Shown here in pieces: positions 26,153 to 34,093 of a stretch of 64,000 nt of DNA. The stretch comes from CADCVT01 sp036389155 (lineage in GTDB: Bacteria; Actinomycetota; Thermoleophilia; Solirubrobacterales; Solirubrobacteraceae). Made by a program: the position numbers and the translations under genes. The stretch lies in contig DASVQN010000016.1 of NCBI GenBank assembly GCA_036389155.1, forward strand, positions 56,209 to 120,208, given 5' to 3'. The notes under the pieces are model-generated. The model made no database searches, was not told the origin of the DNA, and saw nothing but the letters and a program-made list of their open reading frames with translations. How positions within the stretch are numbered: the stretch's first letter is position 1; every line of letters begins with the position of its first letter.

Positions 26153-28291
26153 TCAGAGCCGGCGGCTCGTGAGGACGTCCGATACCTGGTCGTCGCCGGA
26201 CTGCGCGACGAGGCGCACCGTGTAGTCGCCACGCGGCAACCCCCGCGCGGGGAGCGAGAAGCGGATCGTGCGGTTGGCGTCCTGCTCCGACGTCGCGAAG
26301 CGCTTCACGATCCTGCTGCCGCGGCTGATCGTCACCGTCACGCGCGCGCGGGCGGCGAGCCGGTACGCGCCCGCCAGCGGCGTGCGCTGCCGGCCTCCGA
26401 ACACCGGGCGCTCGAGCTTGAACGCGCGCAGCAGGTTGCAGCTCGCGCGGCGGTAGTGCGGCGGGCGCGCGCGCCAGCGGCCGCGCGCGTCGCGGGTGAG
26501 GACGACGCGGCGCGTGTCGTACGGCCGCCCGTCCTTCACCATCCGGAAGCGGACGAAGTAGGCGCCCTTCCCGACGCGCCGCCCGCGCCCGTTCCACGTG
26601 AACGGCCGCGTCCGCCCGTCGAAGCGGGCGACGAGGTGCTCGCGCAGGATCCGCCGTCCACGCGACACGCGGAAGACGTCGACGCGCACCGGCAGGTCGG
26701 CGCGGCGTGCGAACTGCAGCTGCACCCGGCGCCCGGCGGGCGCGGCGCCCACCGAGAGGAACCCCGTCGTGTCGACGCAGCCCGGCCCCGCCGAGCCCTT
26801 GGCCTCCTGGAACGGCCACACGCGCGGGTCCATCCTCAGCGCGTAGAAGCCGCTCGTCCCGTCCGAGTACCAGATCTCCCCGCGCTCGGGGACGAACGCC
26901 GGCTCCGACATCGCCCAGTTCGCCTTCTCGTCGATGACCGGCGAGCCGGTCGCCGAGATCGTCGAGGGCGGCGCGACGTGGTAGGCGATCTCCTTCGGGT
27001 GCTCGGGGTCGCGGATGTCGAACACGCGCAGCCCGGAGAGGATCATCGAGCAGGCCACGATCCCCGGCTCGCGGCGTTGCGGGACGTTGCAGTAGTGCGC
27101 GGCGTAGCCCTGCACCGGCGACTGCGCGCCCGGGTCGCCGCCGATCGCGTCCCGGTTCTCGGGCTGGTGGACCTGCAGGCGGATGTTGGAGACGACGAAC
27201 GGCTTGGCCGGGTCGGAGATGTCGATGATGCGCGCCGCGCCGACCTTCTTCCCGTTCCCCGCCACGCCGCTGTCGTCGCCTTCGGACTCCGAGTACTCGT
27301 CGACCTCGACCAGGTACGGCTTGCCGTCGATCGTCACCGGGACCGCGTACTGCGGGATCGTCATGGTCGACCACGTCAGGTGGCTGATCTCGCGCACCTG
27401 CGGGTCGGGCTTGCGCGCCTGGATCTCGGACAGGTCGACGATGTACAGGCCGTCGCCCGCCGCGAAGTAGCCGGTGTTGCCGTCGTCGGAGAGCGACATC
27501 CCGTGCGTGCCGTACGAGCCCTCCCAGATGCGGGTCGGGACGCGCGGGTTCGTGAGGTCGACCGCCGTCGTGTGCCCCGTGCCGATCGATGTCGGGTAGA
27601 ACGTCTTGCCATCGAGCGCGAACCCGCTCTCGTGGCCGAAGATCGCCGCCGGCAGGCTGGCCTGGAGCTCCGGCGCGCGGCAGTCCTTGGAGATGTCGTA
27701 GACGTCGACGATCCCCGGATACGCCGACGGGTTGCCGGTGACCGCGGCCAGCAGCCCGCGCTCGACGCTGATGTTGAAGGACTCGTGGGGCGTCTGCATG
27801 GCCGGCGTGACGAGCGTCGTGGTGCGGGCGGGCTTGGTCGGGTCCGTCATGTCGAGCACGGCGACGCCGGTCGGCTCGGCGCTGAGGCTGAACGCGTTCG
27901 TCGGGAAGAGCAGCGCGGTGTCGTAGTACGCGCACTCGTGGCCGTCCTTGTCGACGTAGCGGTGCACGCGGAAGCCGCCGGTCGAGCCGGTGTGGCCGAT
28001 CACGCTGAGGTTGCAGCGGTAGCCCTCCTCGGCCTTCCCCGCCTCGACGCGGCCCTGCATCTCCCCCTCGGGGATCCCGCCGGGGAGGCAGTCGGCGCGC
28101 GGAGGGATCTGGTCCGCCGGAGGCTCGGCGGCCCGCGCCTGGGCGGTGAACGCGTTCGCGCTGCCGTCGTAGTAGACGTCGCGCGCCGCGCCGCGGGGCT
28201 CGGACGAGCCGACGTGGGCGCCGGCGGGCGCCGCCGCGACGAGCGCGGTCAGCGCGCCGAGCGCGAGCAGGTGGATCTTCCGCGGCCTCAA
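26153..28291 (-). CDS. secreted LVIVD-like repeat protein with Ig-like C-terminal domains
   Basis: 712 residues from a TTG start at 28291, which gives a twin-basic signal peptide (RPRKIHLLALGALTALVAAA). Residues about 130-500 hold beta-propeller repeats with recurring (V/I)xDxxDPxxP elements such as GVAVLDMTDPTKPA, ARIIDISDPAKPF and LRVFDIRDPEHPK, the LVIVD pattern. The C-terminal 200 residues are two FlgD-like Ig modules rich in Arg. Probably a surface or periplasmic scaffold. Longer starts upstream are possible but would spoil the signal peptide. Confidence 0.75.
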   Translation of the reverse strand: MRPRKIHLLALGALTALVAAAPAGAHVGSSEPRGAARDVYYDGSANAFTAQARAAEPPADQIPPRADCLPGGIPEGEMQGRVEAGKAEEGYRCNLSVIGHTGSTGGFRVHRYVDKDGHECAYYDTALLFPTNAFSLSAEPTGVAVLDMTDPTKPARTTTLVTPAMQTPHESFNISVERGLLAAVTGNPSAYPGIVDVYDISKDCRAPELQASLPAAIFGHESGFALDGKTFYPTSIGTGHTTAVDLTNPRVPTRIWEGSYGTHGMSLSDDGNTGYFAAGDGLYIVDLSEIQARKPDPQVREISHLTWSTMTIPQYAVPVTIDGKPYLVEVDEYSESEGDDSGVAGNGKKVGAARIIDISDPAKPFVVSNIRLQVHQPENRDAIGGDPGAQSPVQGYAAHYCNVPQRREPGIVACSMILSGLRVFDIRDPEHPKEIAYHVAPPSTISATGSPVIDEKANWAMSEPAFVPERGEIWYSDGTSGFYALRMDPRVWPFQEAKGSAGPGCVDTTGFLSVGAAPAGRRVQLQFARRADLPVRVDVFRVSRGRRILREHLVARFDGRTRPFTWNGRGRRVGKGAYFVRFRMVKDGRPYDTRRVVLTRDARGRWRARPPHYRRASCNLLRAFKLERPVFGGRQRTPLAGAYRLAARARVTVTISRGSRIVKRFATSEQDANRTIRFSLPARGLPRGDYTVRLVAQSGDDQVSDVLTSRRL

Positions 28292-28355
28292 CAGAGCGGG
28301 CGGGACCTTACCCCTCCGGCGTGAGGGCGAGCGACAGCTCCGGCAAGGCGACCGA

Positions 28356-28385
28356 TGGAACAGTCGTCCAGTGCCGCGTGCCGCC
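28356..28385 (+). promoter_or_regulatory. conserved upstream block, ECF-type promoter candidate (copy 1)
   Basis: This 30-base block matches 25 of 30 bases at 30022-30051, and both end exactly 26 bases before an ATG. It contains GGAAC (28357-28361) and, 15 bases later, CGTG (28377-28380), resembling an extracytoplasmic-function sigma factor promoter. The assignment to a sigma class is inferred; the conservation is seen directly. Confidence 0.5.
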
Positions 28386-28411
28386 TCGCGGATCCGGAGA
28401 TCAGCACCTGC

Positions 28412-28660
28412 ATGACGGATCATGCGACCGAGACGAGAGAGGGCAGGTCCACTTCATCCCGCGCGCCGCTGGCCAGCTGCCGCGACTGCGGCTTCGCCTG
28501 GCACAGCGCGACGCTGACCCGCGGGCTCCGGCTGCTGGGCGCGTACCCACGGTGCGCCGGGCGGATCCAGTTCGCGGTCAGCGGTCGCGCGCGCCCGCTC
28601 TTCCCGCTGGCCCGCGGGCGGACGCCCCGCCTGCACGGAGGTCCACCCGCGAGCGCCTGA
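28412..28660 (+). CDS. small zinc-ribbon-like protein, paralogue A
   Basis: 82 residues. The core SCRDCGFAWHSATLTRGLRL plus LGAYPRCAGRIQF is closely similar to the product at 30078-30281. Its twin has two CxxC-type pairs (CRDC and CPRC); here the second pair is reduced because Tyr replaces the first Cys (YPRC), so zinc binding may be weakened. The ATG at 28412 was chosen because its distance from the conserved upstream block equals that of the paralogue. Probable role: regulator or zinc-binding adaptor; no family known to me. Confidence 0.65.
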   Translation: MTDHATETREGRSTSSRAPLASCRDCGFAWHSATLTRGLRLLGAYPRCAGRIQFAVSGRARPLFPLARGRTPRLHGGPPASA

Positions 28661-28680
28661 CGGCGCGACCGGCGCGCGCC

Positions 28681-29955
28681 TCAGCCGCGCGCGCGGCGCA
28701 GCACGAGCGTCCGCGTCGACGTCGGCCCGCCCTTCTTCGCCTTCAGCGTGACCTTCATCGTCGCGCGGGAGACGCGCTTCAGCGCGGCGCGCGCCTTCGC
28801 GGGGATCCGGATGCGGATCTTCCGCGGCTTGCCGGCGGGGACCGTGAACTTCACGCGAGCGATCGGCTTGGCCTTGCCCGCCGCGAACGCGACCGCGCCG
28901 CCGGCGGCGCGAGGCTTCGCGCCACCCCCGGCCGGCGTGATCTCGCCCGTGCCCGAGCAGCCGTTCGTGCAGCCGAGCTCGAGCTCCACGTAGCGCGAGT
29001 ACTGCGCGACGGCGTCCGAGATGATCTGCGCGCGCGGGTCGTCGTACATGTGCTTGCCGTACTCCTCGACCGCGTGGCTGACGGCCTCGGCGCGCGGGTC
29101 GACCGGCGTCGGGTTGTCGCGGGCGTACTGGGCGACGGCGGCGCTGATCGCCTCGGCGCGCGGGTCCATGCCGGTGTTCACGTCGGACGGCGGCGGGGGC
29201 GGCGGCTGCTGCGCCGGGTCGTAGAGGTCGCCGCCCGTGCGGACGAACTTGACGGTCGCCGTCCACGTGAACGTGCACTCGTCGGTGAACGCGTCCTTGC
29301 CGGGGCAGACGGCCGGCGACTTCTGCGTCGAGCCCGCCTGCAGGAACTCGGTGATCTCGCCGAAGCCGATCACCTCGCTCGGCAGCTGGATCGACTTGTC
29401 GAACGTGTCGCCGCCGATGGGCGAGTAGGGGTCGTCGGCCATCGGGCTCCCGCCGACGCGCTCGGCGCAGTCTCCCGCGTTCATGCCGATGCTGGCCGTG
29501 AGGCGCATGACCAGCCCGACGTGCCCGGCCGTGTTGGTGCCCTTGCGCAGCTGCGCCGGCATCGCGCCGACGGCGCCCGCGTCGCAGTTGGAGGTGATCG
29601 TGTCGAGGACGTGGGTGTCGCCGGGCTTGGGCCGCGTCTCCTTGCGGATCGCCGACCCGGTCGTCGTCACGGTCGAGGGCGCCCACCGCTCCGGCGTGAC
29701 GAGCGCGCCGTTGCGGAAGAGGACGTACTCGATCGACGCCTTCGCGCTGAAGTTCGCGCTCGCGGTCACCTCGTCGACCTGACGATCGCCGTAGGCCTCC
29801 TTGCGGTGGAAATTCCACTCGCCCTTGACCTCGATGTCCGCGCGGTACTCGGTCTCGCGGTACTGCTCGGCGGGAGCAGCGGTGGGAAGAGCCAGGGCGG
29901 TGGAGGCCACGGTGGCGACCAGGGCGGTGGCGGAGAGGAGGCGTCGGCGGAGCAT
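28681..29955 (-). CDS. secreted protein with three AVxQY repeats and a basic C-terminal domain
   Basis: 424 residues. A signal peptide (MLRRRLLSATALVATVASTA) leads into a strand-rich region of about 230 residues with paired Cys (SNCDAG, CPGKDAFTDEC). A proline run (QQPPPPPPS) is followed by three repeats of about 20 residues beginning DPRA: DPRAEAISAAVAQYAR, DPRAEAVSHAVEEYGK, DPRAQIISDAVAQYSR. Residues about 345-424 are a Lys/Arg-rich beta domain. No family recognised. It lies between the two zinc-ribbon paralogues, divergent from the second. Confidence 0.72.
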   Translation of the reverse strand: MLRRRLLSATALVATVASTALALPTAAPAEQYRETEYRADIEVKGEWNFHRKEAYGDRQVDEVTASANFSAKASIEYVLFRNGALVTPERWAPSTVTTTGSAIRKETRPKPGDTHVLDTITSNCDAGAVGAMPAQLRKGTNTAGHVGLVMRLTASIGMNAGDCAERVGGSPMADDPYSPIGGDTFDKSIQLPSEVIGFGEITEFLQAGSTQKSPAVCPGKDAFTDECTFTWTATVKFVRTGGDLYDPAQQPPPPPPSDVNTGMDPRAEAISAAVAQYARDNPTPVDPRAEAVSHAVEEYGKHMYDDPRAQIISDAVAQYSRYVELELGCTNGCSGTGEITPAGGGAKPRAAGGAVAFAAGKAKPIARVKFTVPAGKPRKIRIRIPAKARAALKRVSRATMKVTLKAKKGGPTSTRTLVLRRARG

Positions 29956-30021
29956 GGCGACGATCCTGCACGCGGCCTCTCCTCGCGGCGTCGGGGGAAT
30001 GCCTAATCCCTCCCCCACCCC

Positions 30022-30051
30022 TGGAACAACCGTCCATTCCGGCGTGCCGCC
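30022..30051 (+). promoter_or_regulatory. conserved upstream block, ECF-type promoter candidate (copy 2)
   Basis: Second copy of the block at 28356-28385, beginning TGGAACA and ending CGTGCCGCC, with GGAAC at 30023-30027 and CGTG at 30043-30046. The downstream ATG at 30078 is again 26 bases away. Confidence 0.5.
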
Positions 30052-30077
30052 GCCGCTGTTCGGAGACCTGAGAAGGC

Positions 30078-30281
30078 ATGCACATCACGTCCCCTCCACC
30101 CCGCGCGCCGGCGGCGAGCTGCCGCGACTGCGACTTCGCCTGGTACAGCCCGCTGCTGGCCCGAGGCCTGCGGCTGATGGGCTCGTGCCCCCGCTGCGCC
30201 GGCCGACTGCACTTCGCCGCCGGCCGGGAGCGTCATGTCGGTCTCGTTCTCTCACATCCGCGCGGCCGCGGCGACCGCTGA
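30078..30281 (+). CDS. small zinc-ribbon-like protein, paralogue B
   Basis: 67 residues. It has a complete pair of CxxC knuckles, CRDC near residue 15 and CPRC near residue 38, separated by WYSPLLARGLRLMGS, so it should bind one zinc. The core is about 70% identical to the product at 28412-28660. After the knuckles the two diverge (Arg/His-rich tail here). Both lack any membrane segment, so they are cytosolic. Confidence 0.68.
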   Translation: MHITSPPPRAPAASCRDCDFAWYSPLLARGLRLMGSCPRCAGRLHFAAGRERHVGLVLSHPRGRGDR

Positions 30282-30350
30282 CCCGCGCGGGGTCGCCGCC
30301 GGTCGCGCGACGGTGCGATGAGTCTCGCCGCGGTCGATGGTCTGTGCTCC

Positions 30351-30725
30351 ATGAGCTCCATCACCATCCGCGCAGTGGACTTCGTCACGCTGCCTGCGAA
30401 GGACATCGACGAGTCGCGGCACTTCTACGGCGAGGTCCTCGGCCTGCCGTTCGTCAAGAACTACGGCGACATGCCGGCGTCCGAGTACCAGGCGGGCAAC
30501 CTCACGCTGGCGATCATGGAACCCGGCGCCTTCGGCCAGGAGTTCCAGACGCACCGAGTCCCTGTGGCCTTCCAGGTCGACGACGTCCGCGCCGCGAAGG
30601 AAGCGCTCGAGGCTCAGGGCGTCGAGTTCGTCAGCGAGCCGTTCGACAGCGGTGTGTGCTGGCAGGCGATCTTCCTCGACCCCACGGGGAACGTGCTCGA
30701 CCTCCACCATCGCTACGCGCCCTGA
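30351..30725 (+). CDS. glyoxalase/VOC family protein
   Basis: 124 residues of the vicinal oxygen chelate fold. Two beta-alpha-beta-beta-beta modules are visible: VDFVTLPAKDIDESRHFYGEVLGLP at the start, and VPVAFQVDDVRAAKEALEAQG in the second half, ending with IFLDPTGNVLDLHHR, where the Asp-Pro-x-Gly-Asn and Glu/Asp metal ligand positions fall. The ATG at 30351 fits the fold better than the one at 30318. Enzyme substrate unknown; relatives include dioxygenases and antibiotic-binding proteins. Confidence 0.85.
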   Translation: MSSITIRAVDFVTLPAKDIDESRHFYGEVLGLPFVKNYGDMPASEYQAGNLTLAIMEPGAFGQEFQTHRVPVAFQVDDVRAAKEALEAQGVEFVSEPFDSGVCWQAIFLDPTGNVLDLHHRYAP

Positions 30726-30737
30726 GATGCTGCGCGG

Positions 30738-31490
30738 GTGTTCGCCGACGCCCCGCCGCCGACCGCTCCGCTCACGGTGGGCGACGTGCGCGTCACGCCG
30801 CGCAAGATCTTCCTGGGCCGCGATCCAGCGCGCATCCGGTTCACGCTCAGCGAAGCCCGGGCGACGGCGACCGTCGAGCTCGTCGCCGACAAGAGCCGCC
30901 GGATCGTGCGGAGGGTCGTGCTGGACGAGATCCCGGCCGGAGCCGTACAGCGAGTCTCCTGGGACGGCGTGACCGGGCGACGCGGCGCGGCGCCGGACGG
31001 GCCGTACCGGGTCCGGCTGATCGTCCCCGGAGCTGGCGTGCGGCGGCTCCTCGGGCAGATCGTCTTGCGCGGGCACATGTATCCGATCCGCGGGCCACAC
31101 CAGGATCGCGGCGGGATCGGCTACTTCGGAGCGCCACGCAACGGCGGCCGCACGCACGAGGGCTTGGATGTGAACGCCGCCTGCGGCACGCCGCTTGCCG
31201 CCGCGCGCGCCGGCACGGTGACGCGCAGCCGATACGACCCCGTCCTGTACGGCAACGAGGTCATCATCCGCGGCTGGCTCGACGGCCGCGGCTACCGGTA
31301 TGCCCACCTGCGCGACACCCCGCTCGTCAAGCGCGGCGACCGAGTCCGCACCGGCGAACAGATCGGCTTTGTCGGCGATACCGGAAACGCGCGCATCGTC
31401 GGGTGCCACCTGCACTTCGAGTTGCGCAGTCACACGGGCCGGCTGCTGGATCCCGCGCCGCTCCTGCACGCCTGGGACCGCTTCGGTTGA
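30738..31490 (+). CDS. M23 family metallopeptidase (LytM-like)
   Basis: 250 residues. The first 110 residues are an Ig/FlgD-like module (VRVTPRKIFLGRDPARIRFTLSEA...VSWDGVTGRRGAAPDGPYRVRL). The C-terminal domain carries the M23 zinc motifs: HEGLDVNAACGTPL (His and Asp ligands) and HLHFEL (catalytic and ligand His). Peptidoglycan cross-link endopeptidase activity is expected. No signal peptide is seen after the GTG at 30738, which is unusual for a wall enzyme; the true start or export route is uncertain. Confidence 0.8.
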   Translation: MFADAPPPTAPLTVGDVRVTPRKIFLGRDPARIRFTLSEARATATVELVADKSRRIVRRVVLDEIPAGAVQRVSWDGVTGRRGAAPDGPYRVRLIVPGAGVRRLLGQIVLRGHMYPIRGPHQDRGGIGYFGAPRNGGRTHEGLDVNAACGTPLAAARAGTVTRSRYDPVLYGNEVIIRGWLDGRGYRYAHLRDTPLVKRGDRVRTGEQIGFVGDTGNARIVGCHLHFELRSHTGRLLDPAPLLHAWDRFG

Positions 31491-31762
31491 TGTGCGCGGC
31501 TGATCGCACCGCTCTGACTCGGTTCCGGTTTGGACGAGAAGCGGGAGCCGCTGGGATGGGCCGGTGCGCGTGGCCGGGTGGGCGGGCGCGCCGCCCCACC
31601 CACGCCTGGAAGGGCCCGCTGCGCCAGGGGTAGGCCCGGACGCACGCGTTCCGACCTCTGACCACCGCGCGTTGCGACTACGTCAGCTCGCCGGCCAGGC
31701 GGACGAGATGATTCGCCGTGGCGACAGAGACGTCTGGATCGTGCGCCACCGCCGAGTAGAGG
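31491..31762. other. 272-base gap without a convincing gene
   Basis: Between the convergent M23 and RTX-like genes. No tRNA, strong hairpin or gene with a start codon was found. On the minus strand bases 31678-31762 encode an ORF-like tail with protein-like composition ending in a TAG, but it has no start and is out of frame with its neighbour, so it was not called. Confidence 0.4.
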
Positions 31763-32842
31763 CTAGGGGAGCAGGCGGAAGGCGACCGACGACGGCCCGA
31801 ACGAGGCCGGGCCCTCGGGGCATCGCTTCCGCAGTCGCACGTCGACGCGCCTCAGCCCGTGCGCCGGCAGCGCGAAGGCCAGCGTCAGGCGCCGCGACGG
31901 GCGCCGCAAGCGGTGGGCGCGCCCGTGCCGCCCGACGCGGAGCAGCAGCGTGCAGTAGTGGCTGCGTGGGAGCGTGATCCAGAGGCGGTCGCCGCGGATG
32001 CGAAGACCGAGGCCGCCGATCTCCTCGCAGTCGCGCGCGACCCGGGGGACACCGGTGACGTTCACGTCACCGATGAGGATGCTGTCCGGCTGGCCGCCGC
32101 AGTGGATGCGGGCGTTGGCGTCCGCGTACGTCTGTAGAAAGTCCGAGCCGCCACCGCCGCGGAGCAGGTCGCGACCGCCGAAGCCGTCGATGTGGTCGGG
32201 CTCCGGCCCGCCGTCGATGACGTCGGGCCCGTTGCTGCCCCCGAGCTGGTCTCTGCCGCCACGCCCGGCGATCCGGTCGGCCACCCCTGGCCCGCCGGAG
32301 TTGTCCCCGGTCGGCTGTCCGTCGATCACGTTGTTCTCGTCATTGCCGAGCAGCACGTCCTGGTAGTGGCTGCCCACGATGTGCTCGAACCCGCGGGCGG
32401 CGCCGTCGGCGCCGAGCGTCTGGGCCGCCATGTCGACCGCCACGCCTCGCGCCGCCCCGCTGAAGTCGAGCGTGTCCTTGCCGGGGCCGCCGTCGACGTC
32501 GAAGCTGACCGGCACCGCGTCGCGGCCCGGCGCCAGGGTCGCCGTGTCGGGCCCGTCACCCAGGTCGGCGTCGAGCAACGCGCCGGCCGGAGCCCCGGGA
32601 CACAGCGCGGTGTGGGCGTTGCGGGCTGTGCAGCCTGCGCCCGCGCGGACGTGCGCCCACCTGTCGCTGACCGTCGTGGCGCCGGCGGCTGCTCTCAACC
32701 GCACGTAGTTGGCCTCGCCTGCGTCCGCGACGAACAGGATGGTCAGCCGCCCGTCGGGCGCGGGCCCGGCGCTCACGACGGCGGCCGGCGCCGCGGCTGG
32801 ACAGGAGACCAGCACGGCGAGCAGGACGAGCAGCGACCTCAC
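31763..32842 (-). CDS. secreted RTX-like (hemolysin-type calcium-binding) repeat protein
   Basis: 359 residues. From the GTG at 32842 a signal peptide (RSLLVLLAVLVSCPAAAPA) is followed by a region with spaced GGxGxD-type nonapeptides: GGPGKDTLDFSG, GRGGRDQLGGSNGPDVIDGGPEPDHIDGFGGRDLLRGGGGSD (residues about 120-260). Calcium-stabilised beta-rolls are expected. The C-terminal 80 residues are an Arg-rich strand domain. It is much shorter than toxin RTX proteins and lacks a catalytic domain, so an adhesive or surface role is likelier. Confidence 0.75.
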   Translation of the reverse strand: MRSLLVLLAVLVSCPAAAPAAVVSAGPAPDGRLTILFVADAGEANYVRLRAAAGATTVSDRWAHVRAGAGCTARNAHTALCPGAPAGALLDADLGDGPDTATLAPGRDAVPVSFDVDGGPGKDTLDFSGAARGVAVDMAAQTLGADGAARGFEHIVGSHYQDVLLGNDENNVIDGQPTGDNSGGPGVADRIAGRGGRDQLGGSNGPDVIDGGPEPDHIDGFGGRDLLRGGGGSDFLQTYADANARIHCGGQPDSILIGDVNVTGVPRVARDCEEIGGLGLRIRGDRLWITLPRSHYCTLLLRVGRHGRAHRLRRPSRRLTLAFALPAHGLRRVDVRLRKRCPEGPASFGPSSVAFRLLP

Positions 32843-33140
32843 ACCGTCTTCAACGGCCGGCCGCGGGCGTTGTTGTGGCTCAGCGGGAGCGGCCGATCCA
32901 GCCGGCGACCTGGCGGCGCCACGCCGCATCGCAATGGATGCCAGACCTCTCCCTGCTCGCCAAGCCGTCGTTGTCATCCCTCACCAACGTCTCTCGGCTC
33001 GTCGAGCCCGTGGAGGCCACGCAGAGCCAGGCGAAACGGGGTCGAGCGGCCGCCACCCGCAGCAGCGGTTGCTGGGAAAGCAGCAGTCGTGGCGAGCGTC
33101 CGCTTGCGACTGCTGGCAGGCGAAAGCGAAGCGCGATGAT
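32843..33140. other. 298-base region upstream of the RTX-like gene
   Basis: A divergent intergenic stretch between the RTX-like gene (minus) and the 80-residue protein (plus). Base composition is less GC-skewed at codon position three than its surroundings. No gene, tRNA or repeat was recognised. It may contain both promoters. Confidence 0.4.
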
Positions 33141-33383
33141 GTGCGCGTGGCGCGCGAGATAGATCCGACAGACCCGGAGTACGAGCAAGCGCGGGGGCGA
33201 GTACCGCTTTGGCTGGACGCCGAAGTCGTGAGACTCCTTGCGAAGCGGTGCATCTGCGGGCAGCCGGACGGCTCAGGACGGCACGAGCAGTTCTCCGGCA
33301 CGTCCGGTGGCGTGCCGAGGCCGCGCTTCACAAGGCGGGCCTCAGGTAGAAGGGGCGCTTCTGCTTTGAGGCACAAGCAATAG
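33141..33383 (+). CDS. small hypothetical protein with CIC motif
   Basis: 80 residues from a GTG at 33141 (a second GTG at 33147 is possible). The core PLWLDAEVVRLLAKRCICGQ resembles a WLxxEDLxxLxxxCxC segment I associate with small actinobacterial hypothetical proteins, where the cysteines may form part of a metal site. The C-terminal half is basic and low-complexity. A 14-base inverted repeat begins at 33354 within its last codons. Coding status is probable, not certain. Confidence 0.45.
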   Translation: MRVAREIDPTDPEYEQARGRVPLWLDAEVVRLLAKRCICGQPDGSGRHEQFSGTSGGVPRPRFTRRASGRRGASALRHKQ

Positions 33384-33441
33384 CGCGCAACGCTGCCCCT
33401 CCGACTGCTGCTCCGGACGAAAAGCAGAAGCGCCGGAGCAG
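33354..33441. repeat. nested, competing inverted repeats
   Basis: GGCGCTTCTGCTTT at 33354-33367 is perfectly complementary to 33421-33434. Inside that span CTGCTCCGG at 33408-33416 pairs with CCGGAGCAG at 33433-33441. The right arms overlap by two bases, so only one stem can form at a time. The structure lies between the 80-residue gene (across its stop) and the 3' end of tRNA-Met and could act as a bidirectional terminator or a switch. Confidence 0.6.
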
Positions 33442-33494
33442 ATGGCTCGCCGCGCCAAAGACGTCGCTCGTCTCCTGGCCGTCCCGCGATCTGA

Positions 33495-33568
33495 TGGGCC
33501 GGGCAGGACTCGAACCTGCGTCGAACGGATTATGAGTCCGCTGCTCTGACCAACTGAGCTACCGGCCC
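33495..33568 (-). tRNA. tRNA-Met (CAU), elongator type
   Basis: Cloverleaf on the minus strand: acceptor GGGCCGG/CCGGCCC, D-stem GCTC/GAGC, anticodon stem GCGGA/TCCGT with loop CTCATAA, T-stem GCAGG/CCTGC with TTCGAGT. Anticodon CAU with the GACTCATAATC-like surroundings suits elongator Met rather than initiator (acceptor pair G1-C72 is present) or Ile2. CCA is not encoded after the discriminator A. Confidence 0.9.
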
Positions 33569-33581
33569 GCCGAGCAGGAGG

Positions 33582-34043
33582 TTAGTTCTGCGCCCGGCGC
33601 AGGAGCGGCACGGCGAACCAGAGCGCGAGGAACATCACCGCTACCGCCGCCGTGGCGACCGCGACGGTGGCCGTCCCGAAGAGGACGTCGGTGATCAGCA
33701 GCACCGCTCCCGTCATCGCGAGCGCGAGGAGCACGAGACCGATCACGCTCAGCCGGTTGGCGACCTCGACGATGTGCGGCTTGTCGCCCTGCGCGAAGTT
33801 CAGCCGGTGGTAGGCGCTGGGCGCGATCAAGAAAGCCGTCGCGGCCGCGCTCAGCAGTAGGACAACGAAGTACGTCTTGGTCTGGAACGACGTGACCTGC
33901 TGGAAGCGCTGCTGGAACGGCACCGCCAGGAGGAACGCGAAAAGGACCTGGACTCCGGGCAGCGCCACGCGCAGCTCCTGGAGCAGCTCGCCCATGTTCC
34001 GATCGGCGCGCTCGTCGGCAGTCTCGTCGCGGTCGGGGCTCAC
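33582..34043 (-). CDS. DUF6328-like membrane protein
   Basis: 153 residues. A short charged N-terminus (DRDETADERADRNMGELLQELRVALPGVQVLF) leads to four membrane helices; the LRVALPGVQVLFAFLLAVPFQQRF and YHRLNFAQGDK elements match the DUF6328 pattern as I remember it. Function unknown. GTG start. It lies 13 bases upstream of tRNA-Met on the same strand and could be co-transcribed with it. Confidence 0.75.
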   Translation of the reverse strand: MSPDRDETADERADRNMGELLQELRVALPGVQVLFAFLLAVPFQQRFQQVTSFQTKTYFVVLLLSAAATAFLIAPSAYHRLNFAQGDKPHIVEVANRLSVIGLVLLALAMTGAVLLITDVLFGTATVAVATAAVAVMFLALWFAVPLLRRAQN

Positions 34044-34093
34044 GCCGCCGGTCCCTACCCGGGTTCAAGCATTTCCTCTACCGATCCGATATC

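Noticed and set aside
31678..31762. Short coding-like tail on the minus strand after the RTX-like gene
   Set aside because: No start codon and out of frame with the neighbouring gene; it may be a remnant, but evidence is too weak.
31763..32842. RTX toxin
   Set aside because: Only about 360 residues, no toxin domain, no ABC or activator genes next to it.
33495..33568. tRNA-Ile2 or initiator tRNA for the CAU anticodon
   Set aside because: The acceptor pair and anticodon arm resemble elongator tRNA-Met.
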